DNA of 64,000 bases, from assembly GCF_900890705.1 (NCBI RefSeq), contig NZ_CAAHFH010000001.1:1860001-1924000 (forward strand), given 5' to 3'. Both the position numbers and the translations under genes were made by a program. The notes under the pieces are model-generated. The model made no database searches. It had not been told where the DNA came from and saw only the letters and a program-made list of their open reading frames with translations. Positions 51,451 through 61,144 of this stretch are shown in pieces. Within the stretch, counting starts at the first letter, position 1, and every line of letters begins with the position of its first letter. This stretch comes from Pontiella sulfatireligans (GTDB taxonomy: Bacteria; Verrucomicrobiota; Kiritimatiellia; Kiritimatiellales; Pontiellaceae).

Positions 51451-52671
51451 ATGGAACCAACCATTCTTAAAAGACCAGACCACAACGTCAGCCGCAAGAA
51501 CATCAGCTCGGCCGCCATCAAAGTGCTGTACCGCCTCAAAGACGAGGGCTGCACCGCTTATATTGCCGGAGGCGGCGTCCGCGATCTGTTGCTGAACCGC
51601 AACCCCAAGGATTTCGACGTGGCTACCGACGCCACGCCCGAGCAACTCCGCAAAATGTTCAAGAACTGCCGGCTGGTAGGTCGCCGCTTCCGGCTGGCGC
51701 ACATCCTTTTCCGCGGCGAAATCATCGAAACCGCGACCTTTCGCGCCCCCGTGCCCGAGGATGAAACCATCCACAGCGACAACACCTTCCGCACCGGAGA
51801 AGAAGGCATGGTCATGCGCGACAACGTCTTCGGCACGCCGGAAGAGGACGCGCTGCGCCGGGATTTCACGGTCAACGCCCTCTTCTACAACATTGCCGAT
51901 TTTTCCATCATCGACTATGCCGGCGGGCTCGATGATCTGAAGAAAAAGATCATCCGCGTCATCGGCGACCCCGACACGCGGTTTGCCGAAGACCCCGTAC
52001 GCATGATCCGCGCGGCGCGTTTTGCCGGCACCCTCGGCTTTGAGATCGAAAAAGAAGCCTACGACTCCATCTGCCGCAACAAAGACAAGCTTGCCTCCGC
52101 CGCCTCCTCGCGCATGTACGAGGAAGTGCAGAAGCTCTTTTTCTGCGGACATGCCAAAGCGGTTTTCCAATGGCTGGAAAGAACCGGCCTGCTGCACCCG
52201 ATGTTCCACGACTTTTCGCACTGGCTCGACGAGGACAAGGCTCGCCAAGGCTGGGTCATTCAAACGCTGGAGCAAATGGACCGCTGGCGGAAGGCGAACC
52301 TGCGCGTTCATCCGGGCGTCCTCTTTGCCTTGCCGTTCGGCGAATACCACGAATTCCTCATCCAGCAGCTGATCGACAAGGGCTCCTCGCCGCACGACGC
52401 CACACGCAACGCCGTTCAGGGCCATTTGCGCGGCATGTGCGAGAATGTCCGCGTGCCCAAGCAGGTAATTTATCAAGTCTGTGATATCATGGCCAACCAG
52501 TCGCGGTTCCAGAAAACCCAAGGCAAACGGCCGCAACGCTTCATGCAAACCAAAGGGTTTCTCGACGCCTTCCTCTACTTTAAGTTTTCCGCCAAGGTCC
52601 ACAACCGCAATCAGGAACTGCTTGAGTTCTGGACCAACCTCCGCCAGCAAAAAGTCAAAAAAGCGGAGTAG
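51451..52671 (+). CDS. pcnB: Poly(A) polymerase I / class II nucleotidyltransferase
   Basis: A 406-residue RNA nucleotidyltransferase. The head domain has YIAGGGVRDLLL (residues 38-49) and the catalytic pair in KDFDVATDA (Asp54, Asp56), then RRFRLAHILF and EEDALRRDFTVNALFYN. The block EGMVMRDNVFGTPEEDALRR is closer to PcnB than to CCA-adding enzymes. The neck and body are helical with a basic tail. PcnB adds 3' poly(A) tails that promote RNA decay. The frame opens at a TTG seven codons upstream; ATG 51451 starts the conserved region. A CCA-adding role cannot be excluded from sequence alone. Confidence 0.88.
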   Translation: MEPTILKRPDHNVSRKNISSAAIKVLYRLKDEGCTAYIAGGGVRDLLLNRNPKDFDVATDATPEQLRKMFKNCRLVGRRFRLAHILFRGEIIETATFRAPVPEDETIHSDNTFRTGEEGMVMRDNVFGTPEEDALRRDFTVNALFYNIADFSIIDYAGGLDDLKKKIIRVIGDPDTRFAEDPVRMIRAARFAGTLGFEIEKEAYDSICRNKDKLASAASSRMYEEVQKLFFCGHAKAVFQWLERTGLLHPMFHDFSHWLDEDKARQGWVIQTLEQMDRWRKANLRVHPGVLFALPFGEYHEFLIQQLIDKGSSPHDATRNAVQGHLRGMCENVRVPKQVIYQVCDIMANQSRFQKTQGKRPQRFMQTKGFLDAFLYFKFSAKVHNRNQELLEFWTNLRQQKVKKAE

Positions 52672-52724
52672 CCGCAACCGACCCAACGCTTGAAACCCGC
52701 AGACCAACCCCCTAAGCTCTCCAC

Positions 52725-53201
52725 ATGAAAACGCACATTGGAGTTTTGGGGCCGAATACCACAACGGGCGAACAGTATCAGCTGGGATGCGAAGTCGGCC
52801 GCTGCATTGCCGAAGCGAACGCCATCCTCTTTTGCGGCGGACTCGGCGGCATGATGCGCGCCGCCGCCGAAGGCGCAAAATCAGCCGGAGGCCAAACCGT
52901 CGGCATCCTGCCCGGCACCGATAAAACCGCCGCCAACGAATTCATCGACATCGCCATCCCCACCGACCTCGGCGCCTACCGAAACGCCCTGCTCGTCCGC
53001 TCGTGCGATGTCGTCATCGCCGTCCACGGCGCCTACGGGACCCTCTCCGAACTCGCATTCGCCCTGCGCCTGAAGGTTCCAATCGTCGGACTCCACACTT
53101 GGGAGGTGCATCGCGACGGCAAGGCCGACCCCGGCATCCACCTTGCGCACACAGCGAAAGAAGCCGTTGCGCTGGCCATCAAACTAGCAGGTAAAAAATG
53201 A
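52725..53201 (+). CDS. LOG-like / TIGR00725 family Rossmann protein
   Basis: A 158-residue protein with the Rossmann-like fold of the lysine-decarboxylase-like (LOG) superfamily: HIGVLGPNTTTGEQYQLGCE, FCGGLGGMMRAAAEGAKSAG (phosphate-binding GG-GxM) and VHGAYGTLSELAFALRLKVP in place of PGGxGTxxE. The variant motif suits the TIGR00725 subgroup, whose role is unknown, rather than true cytokinin-riboside monophosphate hydrolases. The next gene overlaps its stop by four bases. Confidence 0.85.
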   Translation: MKTHIGVLGPNTTTGEQYQLGCEVGRCIAEANAILFCGGLGGMMRAAAEGAKSAGGQTVGILPGTDKTAANEFIDIAIPTDLGAYRNALLVRSCDVVIAVHGAYGTLSELAFALRLKVPIVGLHTWEVHRDGKADPGIHLAHTAKEAVALAIKLAGKK

Positions 53202-53470
53202 ACCCGATCGTCTACATTGTATTAGCCGTCAACCTCATCGGATTCATTCAAATGGGCATCGACAAGCGGCTGGCCGTTAAGGGCAAGCAACGCATCCCCG
53301 AAGCCCAGCTGATTGCCCCTGCTTTTCTAGGAGGCATCATCGGCATCGTCGCCGGCATGCTCGCCTTCCGCCACAAAACGGCCAAACGAAGCTTCCAGCT
53401 CAAACTGGCATCCGTCGTTCTCGTCTTTGCAGGCATGGCCTGCTACCTCTTCATCCGCGCGCGATCATAA
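53198..53470 (+). CDS. DUF1294 membrane protein
   Basis: A 90-residue protein with three predicted helices: IVYIVLAVNLIGFIQMGID, APAFLGGIIGIVAGMLAF and LASVVLVFAGMACYLFI. The link MGIDKRLAVKGKQRIPE and HKTAKRSFQLK is the DUF1294 signature. Function unknown. It is coupled to the LOG-like gene by an ATGA overlap and followed by a strong terminator. Confidence 0.88.
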   Translation: MNPIVYIVLAVNLIGFIQMGIDKRLAVKGKQRIPEAQLIAPAFLGGIIGIVAGMLAFRHKTAKRSFQLKLASVVLVFAGMACYLFIRARS

Positions 53471-53498
53471 AAAAAGCCCGGCACAGGCCGGGCTTTTT
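53471..53498. terminator. Bidirectional terminator between DUF1294 and pgk
   Basis: AAAAAGCCCGGC and GCCGGGCTTTTT form a GC-rich hairpin with A/T runs on both sides, serving the two convergent genes. Confidence 0.88.
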
Positions 53499-53519
53499 CA
53501 CGCATTACGCGTCACGCCT

Positions 53520-54719
53520 CTACTTGTCGGTCAGGGCAACGATGCCGGGGAGCTGCTTGCCTTCCATGAATTCGAGGGAAGCGCCGCCGCCGGTGGAAAC
53601 GTGGCTCATCTGATCCGCAACGCCGGACAGGTTGACCGCCGCAACGCTGTCGCCGCCGCCGATGATGCTGATGCTGTCGGACTTGGCGACCGCTTCGCAG
53701 ACGGAGAAGGTTCCAGCCGCAAACGGCTTCATTTCGAAGCAGCCCATCGGGCCGTTCCAAACGACGGTCTTGGCGGAAGCCACTTCGTTGCAGTAGAGTT
53801 CGATGGTCTTCGGACCAATGTCCAGCGCCATCCAGCCATCTTCGATGCTGTCGCCCACAACCTTGGTGTTCGCGTCGGCCGAGAAGGCGTCAGCCACCAT
53901 GTTGTCGACCGGCAGCATAAGCTTGACACCCTTGGCCTCGGCTTGCTGGAGAATTTGACCGGCGAGCTCGACTTTATCGTCCTCGACCAACGATCCGCCA
54001 ATGGCTTTGCCTTGCGCTTTGTAGAAGGTGTAGGCCATGCCGCCGCCGATCAGAATGGCGTCGCATTTGTCCAAAAAGTTGGTGACCACGTCGATCTTGC
54101 CGGAGATCTTCGCGCCGCCGATGATGGCAACAAACGGCTTGACCGGCGCTTCGAGCGCCTTGCCGAGATATTCGATTTCCTTGGAAAGCAGGAAGCCGGC
54201 GGCGCATTGGTCGATGTATTTGGTAACGACGGCCATCGAGGCGTGCGCGCGGTGCGCAGTGCCGAAGGCGTCGGAAACATAGACATCGCCGAAGGAAGCG
54301 AGTTCTTTTGCGAAGGCGTCCTGCTCTTCAGCCGTGCAGCCTTTGCCTTCTTCTTCCTTGTAGAAGCGTACGTTTTCGAGCACGAGAATTTCGCCGGCGG
54401 GCAGCGCTTCAACCAGCGCTTTGACTTCCGGCCCGATTACGTCGGGAGCAAGGGTAACCTTGGCGGAGACCAGCTCGGCCAGGCGGTCGGCCGCCGGCTT
54501 GAGGGTGAACTCCATGTTCTTTTCGCCCTTCGGGCGGCCACAGTGGCTCATCAACACGAGCGAACCGCCGTTTTCGAGCACATAGTTGATGGACGGAAGC
54601 GCCGCGGTAATGCGGGTGTCATCGCCCACAACGCCGTCTTTTACCGGCACATTGAAGTCAACGCGCATCAGCACGCGCTTGCCCTGGACATCGAGATCTT
54701 TGATCGTCAGCTTATTCAT
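53520..54719 (-). CDS. pgk: Phosphoglycerate kinase
   Basis: A 399-residue glycolytic enzyme of normal length that makes ATP from 1,3-bisphosphoglycerate. Marks: [52 protein letters not shown] and the nucleotide-binding end [10 protein letters not shown], with [14 protein letters not shown]. It stands alone, with promoter TTGACT-16-TATAGT at 54764-54791 and a terminator shared with the facing gene. Gene order gap-pgk is not kept here; gap lies 4 kb away on the same strand. Confidence 0.97.
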   Translation of the reverse strand: MNKLTIKDLDVQGKRVLMRVDFNVPVKDGVVGDDTRITAALPSINYVLENGGSLVLMSHCGRPKGEKNMEFTLKPAADRLAELVSAKVTLAPDVIGPEVKALVEALPAGEILVLENVRFYKEEEGKGCTAEEQDAFAKELASFGDVYVSDAFGTAHRAHASMAVVTKYIDQCAAGFLLSKEIEYLGKALEAPVKPFVAIIGGAKISGKIDVVTNFLDKCDAILIGGGMAYTFYKAQGKAIGGSLVEDDKVELAGQILQQAEAKGVKLMLPVDNMVADAFSADANTKVVGDSIEDGWMALDIGPKTIELYCNEVASAKTVVWNGPMGCFEMKPFAAGTFSVCEAVAKSDSISIIGGGDSVAAVNLSGVADQMSHVSTGGGASLEFMEGKQLPGIVALTDK

Positions 54720-54763
54720 AATAATTCCCTTTATGGTTAAACGTTCGTAAAAATAAGCCGTTG

Positions 54764-54791
54764 ACTATAAGCATATCCAAAAGCGAGTCAA
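54764..54791 (-). promoter_or_regulatory. Sigma-70 promoter of pgk
   Basis: On the minus strand TTGACT (54786-54791), 16 bp, TATAGT (54764-54769), about 45 bp before the pgk start. Confidence 0.6.
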
Positions 54792-54829
54792 ACGAAAGGA
54801 GCAGCATTGCAAAGGTTGGGGTAAAGGTT

Positions 54830-54911
54830 TGGAGTGCGGTGGGAAGCGGAGCGCCACACCGCTCTTTTCGTCAGAAAAGCGGTGTCGCCCGTTGGTTGCC
54901 GCCGCACTCCA
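54830..54911. repeat. Nested inverted repeat (cruciform-type element)
   Basis: Outer arms TGGAGTGCGG (54830-54839) and CCGCACTCCA (54902-54911) enclose inner arms ACACCGCT (54856-54863) and AGCGGTGT (54878-54885). It lies between the divergent pgk and hypothetical genes, outside the pgk promoter. No coding capacity. Confidence 0.65.
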
Positions 54912-54982
54912 GAACTTTGTTTTATTGCCCCTTCCCCTAAATTCTATATTCTGAACCGCAAACAACTTCCGAGGATTTTAAA

Positions 54983-55399
54983 ATGAACCAAGCCGCCGCC
55001 GCAGACCGTATTGAAACCGCACTCATCAGCCTAGAAAACGCCATCGGCGAACCCGTGTTCGACGAATGGGCGCTGGTGGAGAAGAACGAAGGGGGCTGGA
55101 AGCTGGTCGAATACGGCGGTTCCCGAAAAGACGACTTCCTCGCCGACTTTAACGACGACATCGCGGCGCTGCGCGGCACGCTCGACCCCGCCAATACGGG
55201 CATTGGCGACTTTGCCTTTTCGCACGAGGGGCACGGAACCGGCTTCGACGCCCATATGTGCGTTGGCGAGAACCTCTTTGTGCTGTTTAACAACACGGCC
55301 AAGAGCACCGGCGAAATCACCAGCAACCCAAAGTGGACCAGCGCCCAGATTCATTTCACCGAACTGCTCGAAGCGTTTATTGCCGATCCGATTTCTTAG
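54983..55399 (+). CDS. Hypothetical soluble protein (138 aa)
   Basis: An unrecognised 138-residue acidic protein with a good GAGGA site. Residues 1-25 form a helix (RIETALISLENAIGE), the middle has strands (WKLVEYGGSRKDDFLADFND and GIGDFAFSHEGHGTGFDAHM), followed by ENLFVLFNNTAKS and a final helix (HFTELLEAFIADPIS). The layout is a little like small roadblock/profilin-like alpha-beta domains, but I would not assign a family. No operon partner. Confidence 0.65.
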   Translation: MNQAAAADRIETALISLENAIGEPVFDEWALVEKNEGGWKLVEYGGSRKDDFLADFNDDIAALRGTLDPANTGIGDFAFSHEGHGTGFDAHMCVGENLFVLFNNTAKSTGEITSNPKWTSAQIHFTELLEAFIADPIS

Positions 55400-55446
55400 C
55401 AAGAGAACCGAGGGGACGGGCACGCACCCGCATCCCGTTCGACGGG

Positions 55447-55497
55447 GCAGGCGGGACGCCTGCGATACGGAAAATGTACCGCAGGCGTCCCGCCTGC
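55447..55497. repeat. Perfect 18-bp inverted repeat with nested palindromes
   Basis: GCAGGCGGGACGCCTGCG (55447-55464) and its exact reverse complement (55480-55497) flank a 15-base spacer. Each arm is itself a 7-bp palindrome around GGA. The AGGC-N5-GCCT core matches the element at 6956-7030, so they belong to one REP-like family. Confidence 0.75.
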
Positions 55498-55555
55498 TTC
55501 ACGCAAAGCAAGTCGCCCCCATACTCCCGGCTTCTTGCTTCAACGTCTGTGCAGT

Positions 55556-57082
55556 TCAGTTTTTCTCCGTTACGACCACGCTTTTTCGAACCGTCGCATT
55601 AGGCGAGATTCGCGGCTTCTTCCCGCTGGCGGTTTTTAGCCCGCGAACCGTTATGGTTTTGGTCAGTTGATACGGGAACGGGCGCGCGGCATTGCTCTTG
55701 CCGCCCGGATCATGATTGGCAAAGAAATACATGCCTTCATAATCTTTCGGGACATTCGTGTCCTCGACCGTCAGATTATCAATGGTGATATGGCGCGGCA
55801 TGGAACAGGGATAGCCGAAATCGTGCGTTCCATCATTGCTCGCGCCGATCATATACGGAACAACCACCGCTCCCCGCGCGGGGATCCACCGGCAGTTCCG
55901 GATAACCAGATCCCCTTCCCAAGTGCTGCCGTAGTCGCTCCGGAAATTCACCAAATTCCAGCCGTACAGCGTTGAATCTTCCACCGTCAGCAAGCCGCGC
56001 CCAATCGCGTTAAGCCCCATGTGCCCCAGCGTACAGCCACGAATGGTGTAGGAACCGGAGACGCCCTGATGTGCGTCCATGCGCGACAGTTCGCAATCTT
56101 CGAGTAGGATGTTTTTACAGAAATTCGATCCGATCACACCCCATTTTGATCGATCGAGGATATGATCCATCCGGCATCGGATCATGCGGAGATTCACGAC
56201 GTTGTTCATGCTGTAGTCATACGAACCCATGCTGACCGGCTTTCCCGCAGAACCAATGGTTGTGTATCTTTTATGCCCCGTGGCGAAGCAATCGCGCAGG
56301 GTTATTTCCGCACAGTCCCGCACATTGATGAAACCGGAATACGGATGCCCGATATCGGTCTCGCCCTCTACATAGTGCGTCAGGTTCTCGACAACGGTAT
56401 TGGAACGTTTGACAACAATGTTGCGCGACCAATAATTATACCCCTTCTTCTGCTTCGTGCGGTTGGCGATCGTTGTGAATACGCCGCCGCGCAATGTTAA
56501 CGTGTTTTCGTCGATCGGGCGGGCAATGATCCACGTGACCTCTTCGTAATCCCAATCGATGGGCGATTCAATCGAACCATCCTTGCGCAGAATAAAGCAG
56601 TCGTGCAAGGGGCTTCCGCTGTTCTGATTGAGGCCGCGCCGGATGAAGATCCGCTTGTTTTTATTCTCCACGGTCACGAAGCAATCGCGTTCCGGCCGCG
56701 CGTTCACCCGCTTCTGATCGCGCGTAAGCCGGTCGATTTCCAACGTCTCCGGCTTCAGCAGGGAGCGAACTTCGAAGAGCGGTTTTTTATGATTCTCCAC
56801 ATCGGTGTCATCAATTGTGAAGCGCGAGGTGCTCCAGTCGGTGTCGGTCGCAATAATCACGGTCAATGCCCGGCGCCCGAGGTGATAGGTCGCATCGGGA
56901 TTCGAGCGAACCAACAAGCCATGCTCATTGGCGTGGATGTGGGCGGCACGGATTGCAGGCAGGTCATCGGCGACGCCATCCCCCACCGCCCCGAACGCCT
57001 CATAGGCAACGACCTCACGGGGCGTGGCTTCCGCAGTGCACATACAAATCAACAGAATTAAGACTCGTAGTATTGTTTTCAT
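55556..57082 (-). CDS. Secreted right-handed beta-helix protein (pectate-lyase-3-like)
   Basis: A 508-residue secreted protein starting with signal peptide MKTILRVLILLICMCTAEA. The first part VVAYEAFGAVGDGVADDLPA is the typical N-cap of pectate_lyase_3 beta-helices (GDGxxDD). The body has many short strand turns (ITLRDCFATGHKRY, NILLEDCELSRMDAHQGVSG, LTVEDSTLYGWNLVNFRSDY), as in a parallel beta-helix. Such folds act on pectins, rhamnogalacturonans or alginate, or bind sugars; no catalytic residue can be named. The frame continues 175 codons upstream through a repeat element, but only the 57082 start gives a signal peptide. It could add a polyuronate activity to the cell's repertoire. Confidence 0.8.
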   Translation of the reverse strand: MKTILRVLILLICMCTAEATPREVVAYEAFGAVGDGVADDLPAIRAAHIHANEHGLLVRSNPDATYHLGRRALTVIIATDTDWSTSRFTIDDTDVENHKKPLFEVRSLLKPETLEIDRLTRDQKRVNARPERDCFVTVENKNKRIFIRRGLNQNSGSPLHDCFILRKDGSIESPIDWDYEEVTWIIARPIDENTLTLRGGVFTTIANRTKQKKGYNYWSRNIVVKRSNTVVENLTHYVEGETDIGHPYSGFINVRDCAEITLRDCFATGHKRYTTIGSAGKPVSMGSYDYSMNNVVNLRMIRCRMDHILDRSKWGVIGSNFCKNILLEDCELSRMDAHQGVSGSYTIRGCTLGHMGLNAIGRGLLTVEDSTLYGWNLVNFRSDYGSTWEGDLVIRNCRWIPARGAVVVPYMIGASNDGTHDFGYPCSMPRHITIDNLTVEDTNVPKDYEGMYFFANHDPGGKSNAARPFPYQLTKTITVRGLKTASGKKPRISPNATVRKSVVVTEKN

Positions 57083-57158
57083 ATCGACCCTGACTTTGAT
57101 TGCGGGAAAATCCAAACGCCAGCCCGAAGTTCGAGATTCGAAAACGGCAAAGAGGTTC

Positions 57159-57241
57159 GTAGTTCCGCCTTTCTTGTCCGCCGTAGCCTTGGCGTAGGTG
57201 GAAGGCGGCCAGTCCGCAGAGCCGCCTGAAGGCGGAACTAC
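57159..57241. repeat. Inverted-repeat element supplying a neighbour's stop codon
   Basis: Arms GTAGTTCCGCCTT (57159-57171) and AAGGCGGAACTAC (57229-57241) are perfect 13-bp inverted repeats. Inside are further GGCGGC/GCCGCC arms and a short tandem TCCGCCGTAGCC / TTGGCGTAGGTGG. The stop codon of the minus-strand exchanger gene (57238-57240) lies within the right arm. It looks like a small non-autonomous element. Confidence 0.65.
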
Positions 57242-58230
57242 AAACCTCTTCCCATTCCCACCCAGAGGAAATAGCCGAACGCGACAATGAACACCGCGCC
57301 AAACAGGCGGGGAAGCCGGCCGAGCACGGCCACGAACAACAGGTGGGCGGCGCTCAAGCCCATAAGAATCAGCAGCGACTGCTGCAGGAACGCCCCGGTT
57401 GGGATGGCGCGGAAGGCGGCGAACAGCCCGATGCAGAGCGGAATGCAGATATGGGCGTCGCCGGATTGCGAGGTGTATACCACGTCCATGCGGTTTTTTG
57501 CCCCATAGTAAAAGGCCAGCAACGCATTCGGCAGCACCATCAGCACCCCGCTCGCCCAACCCAGCATACGTGGAGGAATCGCATCGCTTTCCAAGGTTTG
57601 GAACCACTGCACCAGCCAGTCCGTGCTGATGAAAACGGCGAAAGCCCCCACCAAGAGCAAAGCCACGTCAATGACCAGCGTTTTGGGATAGCTCGTCTTT
57701 TTGAGCAGGTTGGTCTTTTTGACGTCGTAGATGTGGAAACATTGCCAAAACACAAACAAGGCGATCAGCACAAATCCGTCCATGCGCGACAGCTCGCCAT
57801 CGGCCGCCAAGAGCCAGACGAAGAGGGAAAAGAACAACGCGGCCACCAAATTGAGCGCCAGCGACAGCCGACCGACCTTATGCTCGCGCATCGCCGCCTG
57901 GCTTTTGCGCCGCGGAATGCTCGCCATGCTCCAGATGAGTACCGGCAGGCCGATCAGCAGCGTCAAGTTGGTCACGTTGTTGAACAGGCAGTTGACGAGC
58001 ACGTCGTCGCCGTCTCCCTTGTTCCTGGCCAGCACCACCGCAAAGACAATGTTGCCCATACCCGAACAGAACGGCATGAAGATGGTTCCGAGCACCGTTC
58101 CTTCCACCCCCTGCCCCGACAACACCTCCAAGCGCCAAACCACCAGCAGGCTCGCCAGCAGGAACAAGGCAATGCAGGCATACGGCGCAAACGCGCCGAG
58201 GGATGAGATGATTTCGTGAACAAGTTCCAT
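57238..58230 (-). CDS. Sodium/calcium exchanger-like membrane protein
   Basis: A 330-residue protein with about 10 helices. Two alpha-repeat-like segments are visible: MPFCSGMGNIVFAVVLARNK with DVLVNCLFNNVTNLTLLIGL in the first half, and VLMVLPNALLAFYYGAKNR with GDAHICIPLCIGLFAAF in the second. This internal repeat is that of the Ca2+/cation antiporter (NCX/YrbG) superfamily, although the usual GxSxPE acidic residues are not conserved, so ion specificity is unclear. The C-terminus (GMGRGL) ends inside an inverted-repeat element. Single-gene unit. Confidence 0.78.
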   Translation of the reverse strand: MELVHEIISSLGAFAPYACIALFLLASLLVVWRLEVLSGQGVEGTVLGTIFMPFCSGMGNIVFAVVLARNKGDGDDVLVNCLFNNVTNLTLLIGLPVLIWSMASIPRRKSQAAMREHKVGRLSLALNLVAALFFSLFVWLLAADGELSRMDGFVLIALFVFWQCFHIYDVKKTNLLKKTSYPKTLVIDVALLLVGAFAVFISTDWLVQWFQTLESDAIPPRMLGWASGVLMVLPNALLAFYYGAKNRMDVVYTSQSGDAHICIPLCIGLFAAFRAIPTGAFLQQSLLILMGLSAAHLLFVAVLGRLPRLFGAVFIVAFGYFLWVGMGRGL

Positions 58231-58240
58231 ACAATTGAAG

Positions 58241-58321
58241 TTAACACTAAGACACGAAGAGCACCAAGTTTGATTAAAAGGTACCTGCCTCCCTTAGAGC
58301 CCTTCGTTCCTTAGTGTTTAA
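58241..58321. repeat. Dispersed intergenic inverted repeat
   Basis: TTAACACTAAG (58241-58251) and CTTAGTGTTTA (58310-58320) are near-perfect inverted arms, with ACACGAAGAGCACCAAG inside. Sequence of this type is a common intergenic repeat in environmental bacteria. No coding capacity. Confidence 0.55.
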
Positions 58322-58326
58322 TGAAT

Positions 58327-58357
58327 AAAAAAAGCGCCCCGGAAGGGACGCTTTTTT
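58327..58357 (-). terminator. Intrinsic terminator of gap
   Basis: On the minus strand AAAAAAGCGTCCC and GGGGCGCTTTTTTT pair around a short loop, with the T run downstream. It lies about 20 bp after the gap stop. Confidence 0.88.
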
Positions 58358-58378
58358 GAATCGAAGTTAATCGAGGGC

Positions 58379-59416
<1,038 letters not shown>

Positions 59417-59432
59417 TTAAAAATGAGCCGGA

Positions 59433-59461
59433 ACACTACCCAACCGCATTTATGCCGTCAA
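59433..59461 (-). promoter_or_regulatory. Sigma-70 promoter of gap
   Basis: On the minus strand TTGACG (59456-59461), 17 bp, TAGTGT (59433-59438), about 60 bp upstream of the gap start. Confidence 0.5.
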
Positions 59462-59597
59462 CCACCATGCACGGCTTTTTTCCATAAAACCATGCCAATA
59501 AAATACCTCCTTGAATTTGCGCTAAACCGCTATTCGCTTGCGTTCCTTCGTCCGAAACCCGTATCTTGCGCCGTTCTGTTCAATGTGGAGTTCAATG

Positions 59598-60113
59598 ATG
59601 CTATTTAGGGTATTAAGCATAGGCTTAATCACGGCATGGGTCTCAACCGCCCAAGCCGATCCGATTCAAACCGCAGTCGATCAAGCCATGGCCGGCCTTG
59701 AAGTCGCATCTTCGGACGCCCCCTACTCCCGAACCATCAAACGCATGTATATTGGCTGGGACGCCAACGGCGAGGCCAAAGTCGGCGTCGTATACCGGAC
59801 AATCGAATCCTACAAGCCCATCACCGGCGTTGTGATCGTCCACAAAACCCCCGAAGGCTTTGTTCTGCATGAAGCCCTATTCCCAGACATTTCCAAAATC
59901 AAAAACGCCAAAGACCGGAACATGGTGCTCACCGTGCTTAAATCATTTCAGGATGTCCCCTTCGATCCTCATGCCGAAAAATCGGCCGTCGACGGCCTCA
60001 CCGGAGCCACGCGCTACGGCATCAAGACCTCGGGCTATCTCAACTACATGGCCCGCCGCATCGCCCTCGAAATGGAAACGCTGCCCGCTTGGACGAAGCC
60101 GAAGAAAAAATAG
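59598..60113 (+). CDS. rnfG: RnfG-like FMN-binding protein
   Basis: A 171-residue exported protein (signal MLFRVLSIGLITAWVSTAQA). The C-terminal half carries VDGLTGATRYGIKTSGYLNY, resembling the FMN-binding domain of RnfG/NqrC in which the Thr of [S/T]GAT holds a covalent FMN. Residues 55-130 have the strand order of that domain (KVGVVYRTIESYKPITGVVI). It is shorter than typical RnfG (about 200). ATG 59598 lies 7 bp after GGAG; ATG 59595 is equally in frame. RnfC- and RnfD-like genes follow, so a role in Rnf-type membrane electron transfer is likely. Confidence 0.78.
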   Translation: MLFRVLSIGLITAWVSTAQADPIQTAVDQAMAGLEVASSDAPYSRTIKRMYIGWDANGEAKVGVVYRTIESYKPITGVVIVHKTPEGFVLHEALFPDISKIKNAKDRNMVLTVLKSFQDVPFDPHAEKSAVDGLTGATRYGIKTSGYLNYMARRIALEMETLPAWTKPKKK

Positions 60114-60134
60114 CCCGCATGCTCTCGTCCAATA

Positions 60135-60161
60135 AAATACGCAGTATGCAATACGCAATAC
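60135..60161. repeat. Copy of the short CGTATT repeat (inverted)
   Basis: AAATACGCAGTATGCAATAC and the following GCAATACG form the reverse complement, with few changes, of the repeat at 42079-42106. It lies between the rnfG and rnfC genes and argues that rnfC starts after it. Confidence 0.5.
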
Positions 60162-60166
60162 GGCCG

Positions 60167-61144
60167 ATGGAAACGCCCTACCCTGAACCGGAGCGCATTT
60201 TCCCGGGGATCGACGAAATCAGCCCAGAAACCTTTCCCGCCTTCCTCGATGAAATTGGCCTTGTCGGAATGGGCGGCAGCGGTTTTCCGGCCGCGGAAAA
60301 AATCCGGTCCGGCATCGGCGCCCATACGCTGGTCATCAACGGCGTTGAATGCGAACCCGGCATCACCATCGACCAATCCGTGCTGTTGCATGAATCGCTG
60401 TGGGTGGCCGCCGGCGCCAACGCCAGCGCCAAGGCGATCGGTGCGAAGCGCATAATTTTGGCCGTCAAGAAGGACGATGCCTTCATCGCCGAACTTCAGA
60501 AACACTACGGCGAGTTCGATATCATTTCCTTCCCCGACCGCTATCCGGCCGGGGCGGAAAAACTGATCCTCACCCAGCTGATCGGAAAAACGCCGCCGCC
60601 CGGCGTGCGCCCCTACCAAATGGGCCACCTCGTCCAAAACGTCGCGTCCCTCCGCGCCATCGGCCGGGCCATCATCGACGGCATCCCCGTGGTCGAACGC
60701 CCGCTGACGCTCTCCATGCCCTCGACCGGATTTTACAAAAACATTATCGCACCCGTCGGCCTTTCGATTCGTGAAGTGCTCGAAACCGTTGACCTCCCGT
60801 TCGATCTCCAAACCCAGTTCATCGTCGATTCCGGTTTAATGATGGGCAGCGAGGTGGGTCTCGACGACTGCATTGAAAAAACAACGCTGTCGTTGATCAT
60901 ACTTGAACGCAAAAAAGCAGAGCGGAAAGAGCGCCCCTGCATCCGGTGCGGCGCGTGCAACAACGCCTGCCCGCTTGGCCTGCATCCCTTCACGCTCGTC
61001 GACAGGATTCAGAAAGGCAAAACCAAGTCAGCGGCATTTAAGATGCAAATGACGGAATGCTTCCTCTGCGGCGTCTGCTCCGCCGTCTGCCCCTCCGACA
61101 TTCCGCTCGTCCAATCTCTGGCGGAGGGCAAAAGATGCCTCTGA
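60167..61144 (+). CDS. rnfC: RnfC-like iron-sulfur subunit, short form
   Basis: A 325-residue subunit of an Rnf-type ion-pumping complex. The flavin/NADH-binding part has GMGGSGFPAAEKIRSG and INGVECEPGITID, and the C-terminus has two 4Fe-4S motifs, CIRCGACNNACP and CFLCGVCSAVCP. It is clearly shorter than usual RnfC (about 440 or more); the first barrel-sandwich domain is reduced. The frame is open from 60089, but the segment 60119-60161 is a dispersed repeat translated as KIRSMQYAIR, so METPYPEPERIF at 60167 is preferred, though it lacks a clear ribosome site. Its stop overlaps the rnfD start region. Confidence 0.82.
   Translation: METPYPEPERIFPGIDEISPETFPAFLDEIGLVGMGGSGFPAAEKIRSGIGAHTLVINGVECEPGITIDQSVLLHESLWVAAGANASAKAIGAKRIILAVKKDDAFIAELQKHYGEFDIISFPDRYPAGAEKLILTQLIGKTPPPGVRPYQMGHLVQNVASLRAIGRAIIDGIPVVERPLTLSMPSTGFYKNIIAPVGLSIREVLETVDLPFDLQTQFIVDSGLMMGSEVGLDDCIEKTTLSLIILERKKAERKERPCIRCGACNNACPLGLHPFTLVDRIQKGKTKSAAFKMQMTECFLCGVCSAVCPSDIPLVQSLAEGKRCL

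Noticed and set aside
53427..54740. Long plus-strand open frame antisense to pgk (437 codons)
   Set aside because: It mirrors the codon bias of pgk, has no ribosome site and no family resemblance; similar long antisense frames oppose other GC-rich genes here (for example 51397-52878, 44338-45543, 14937-16313, 16849-17964).
55556..57607. Longer 683-residue version of the beta-helix protein
   Set aside because: The extra 175 codons run through the inverted-repeat element and the end of the next gene and have no protein-like features; the signal peptide starts at 57082.
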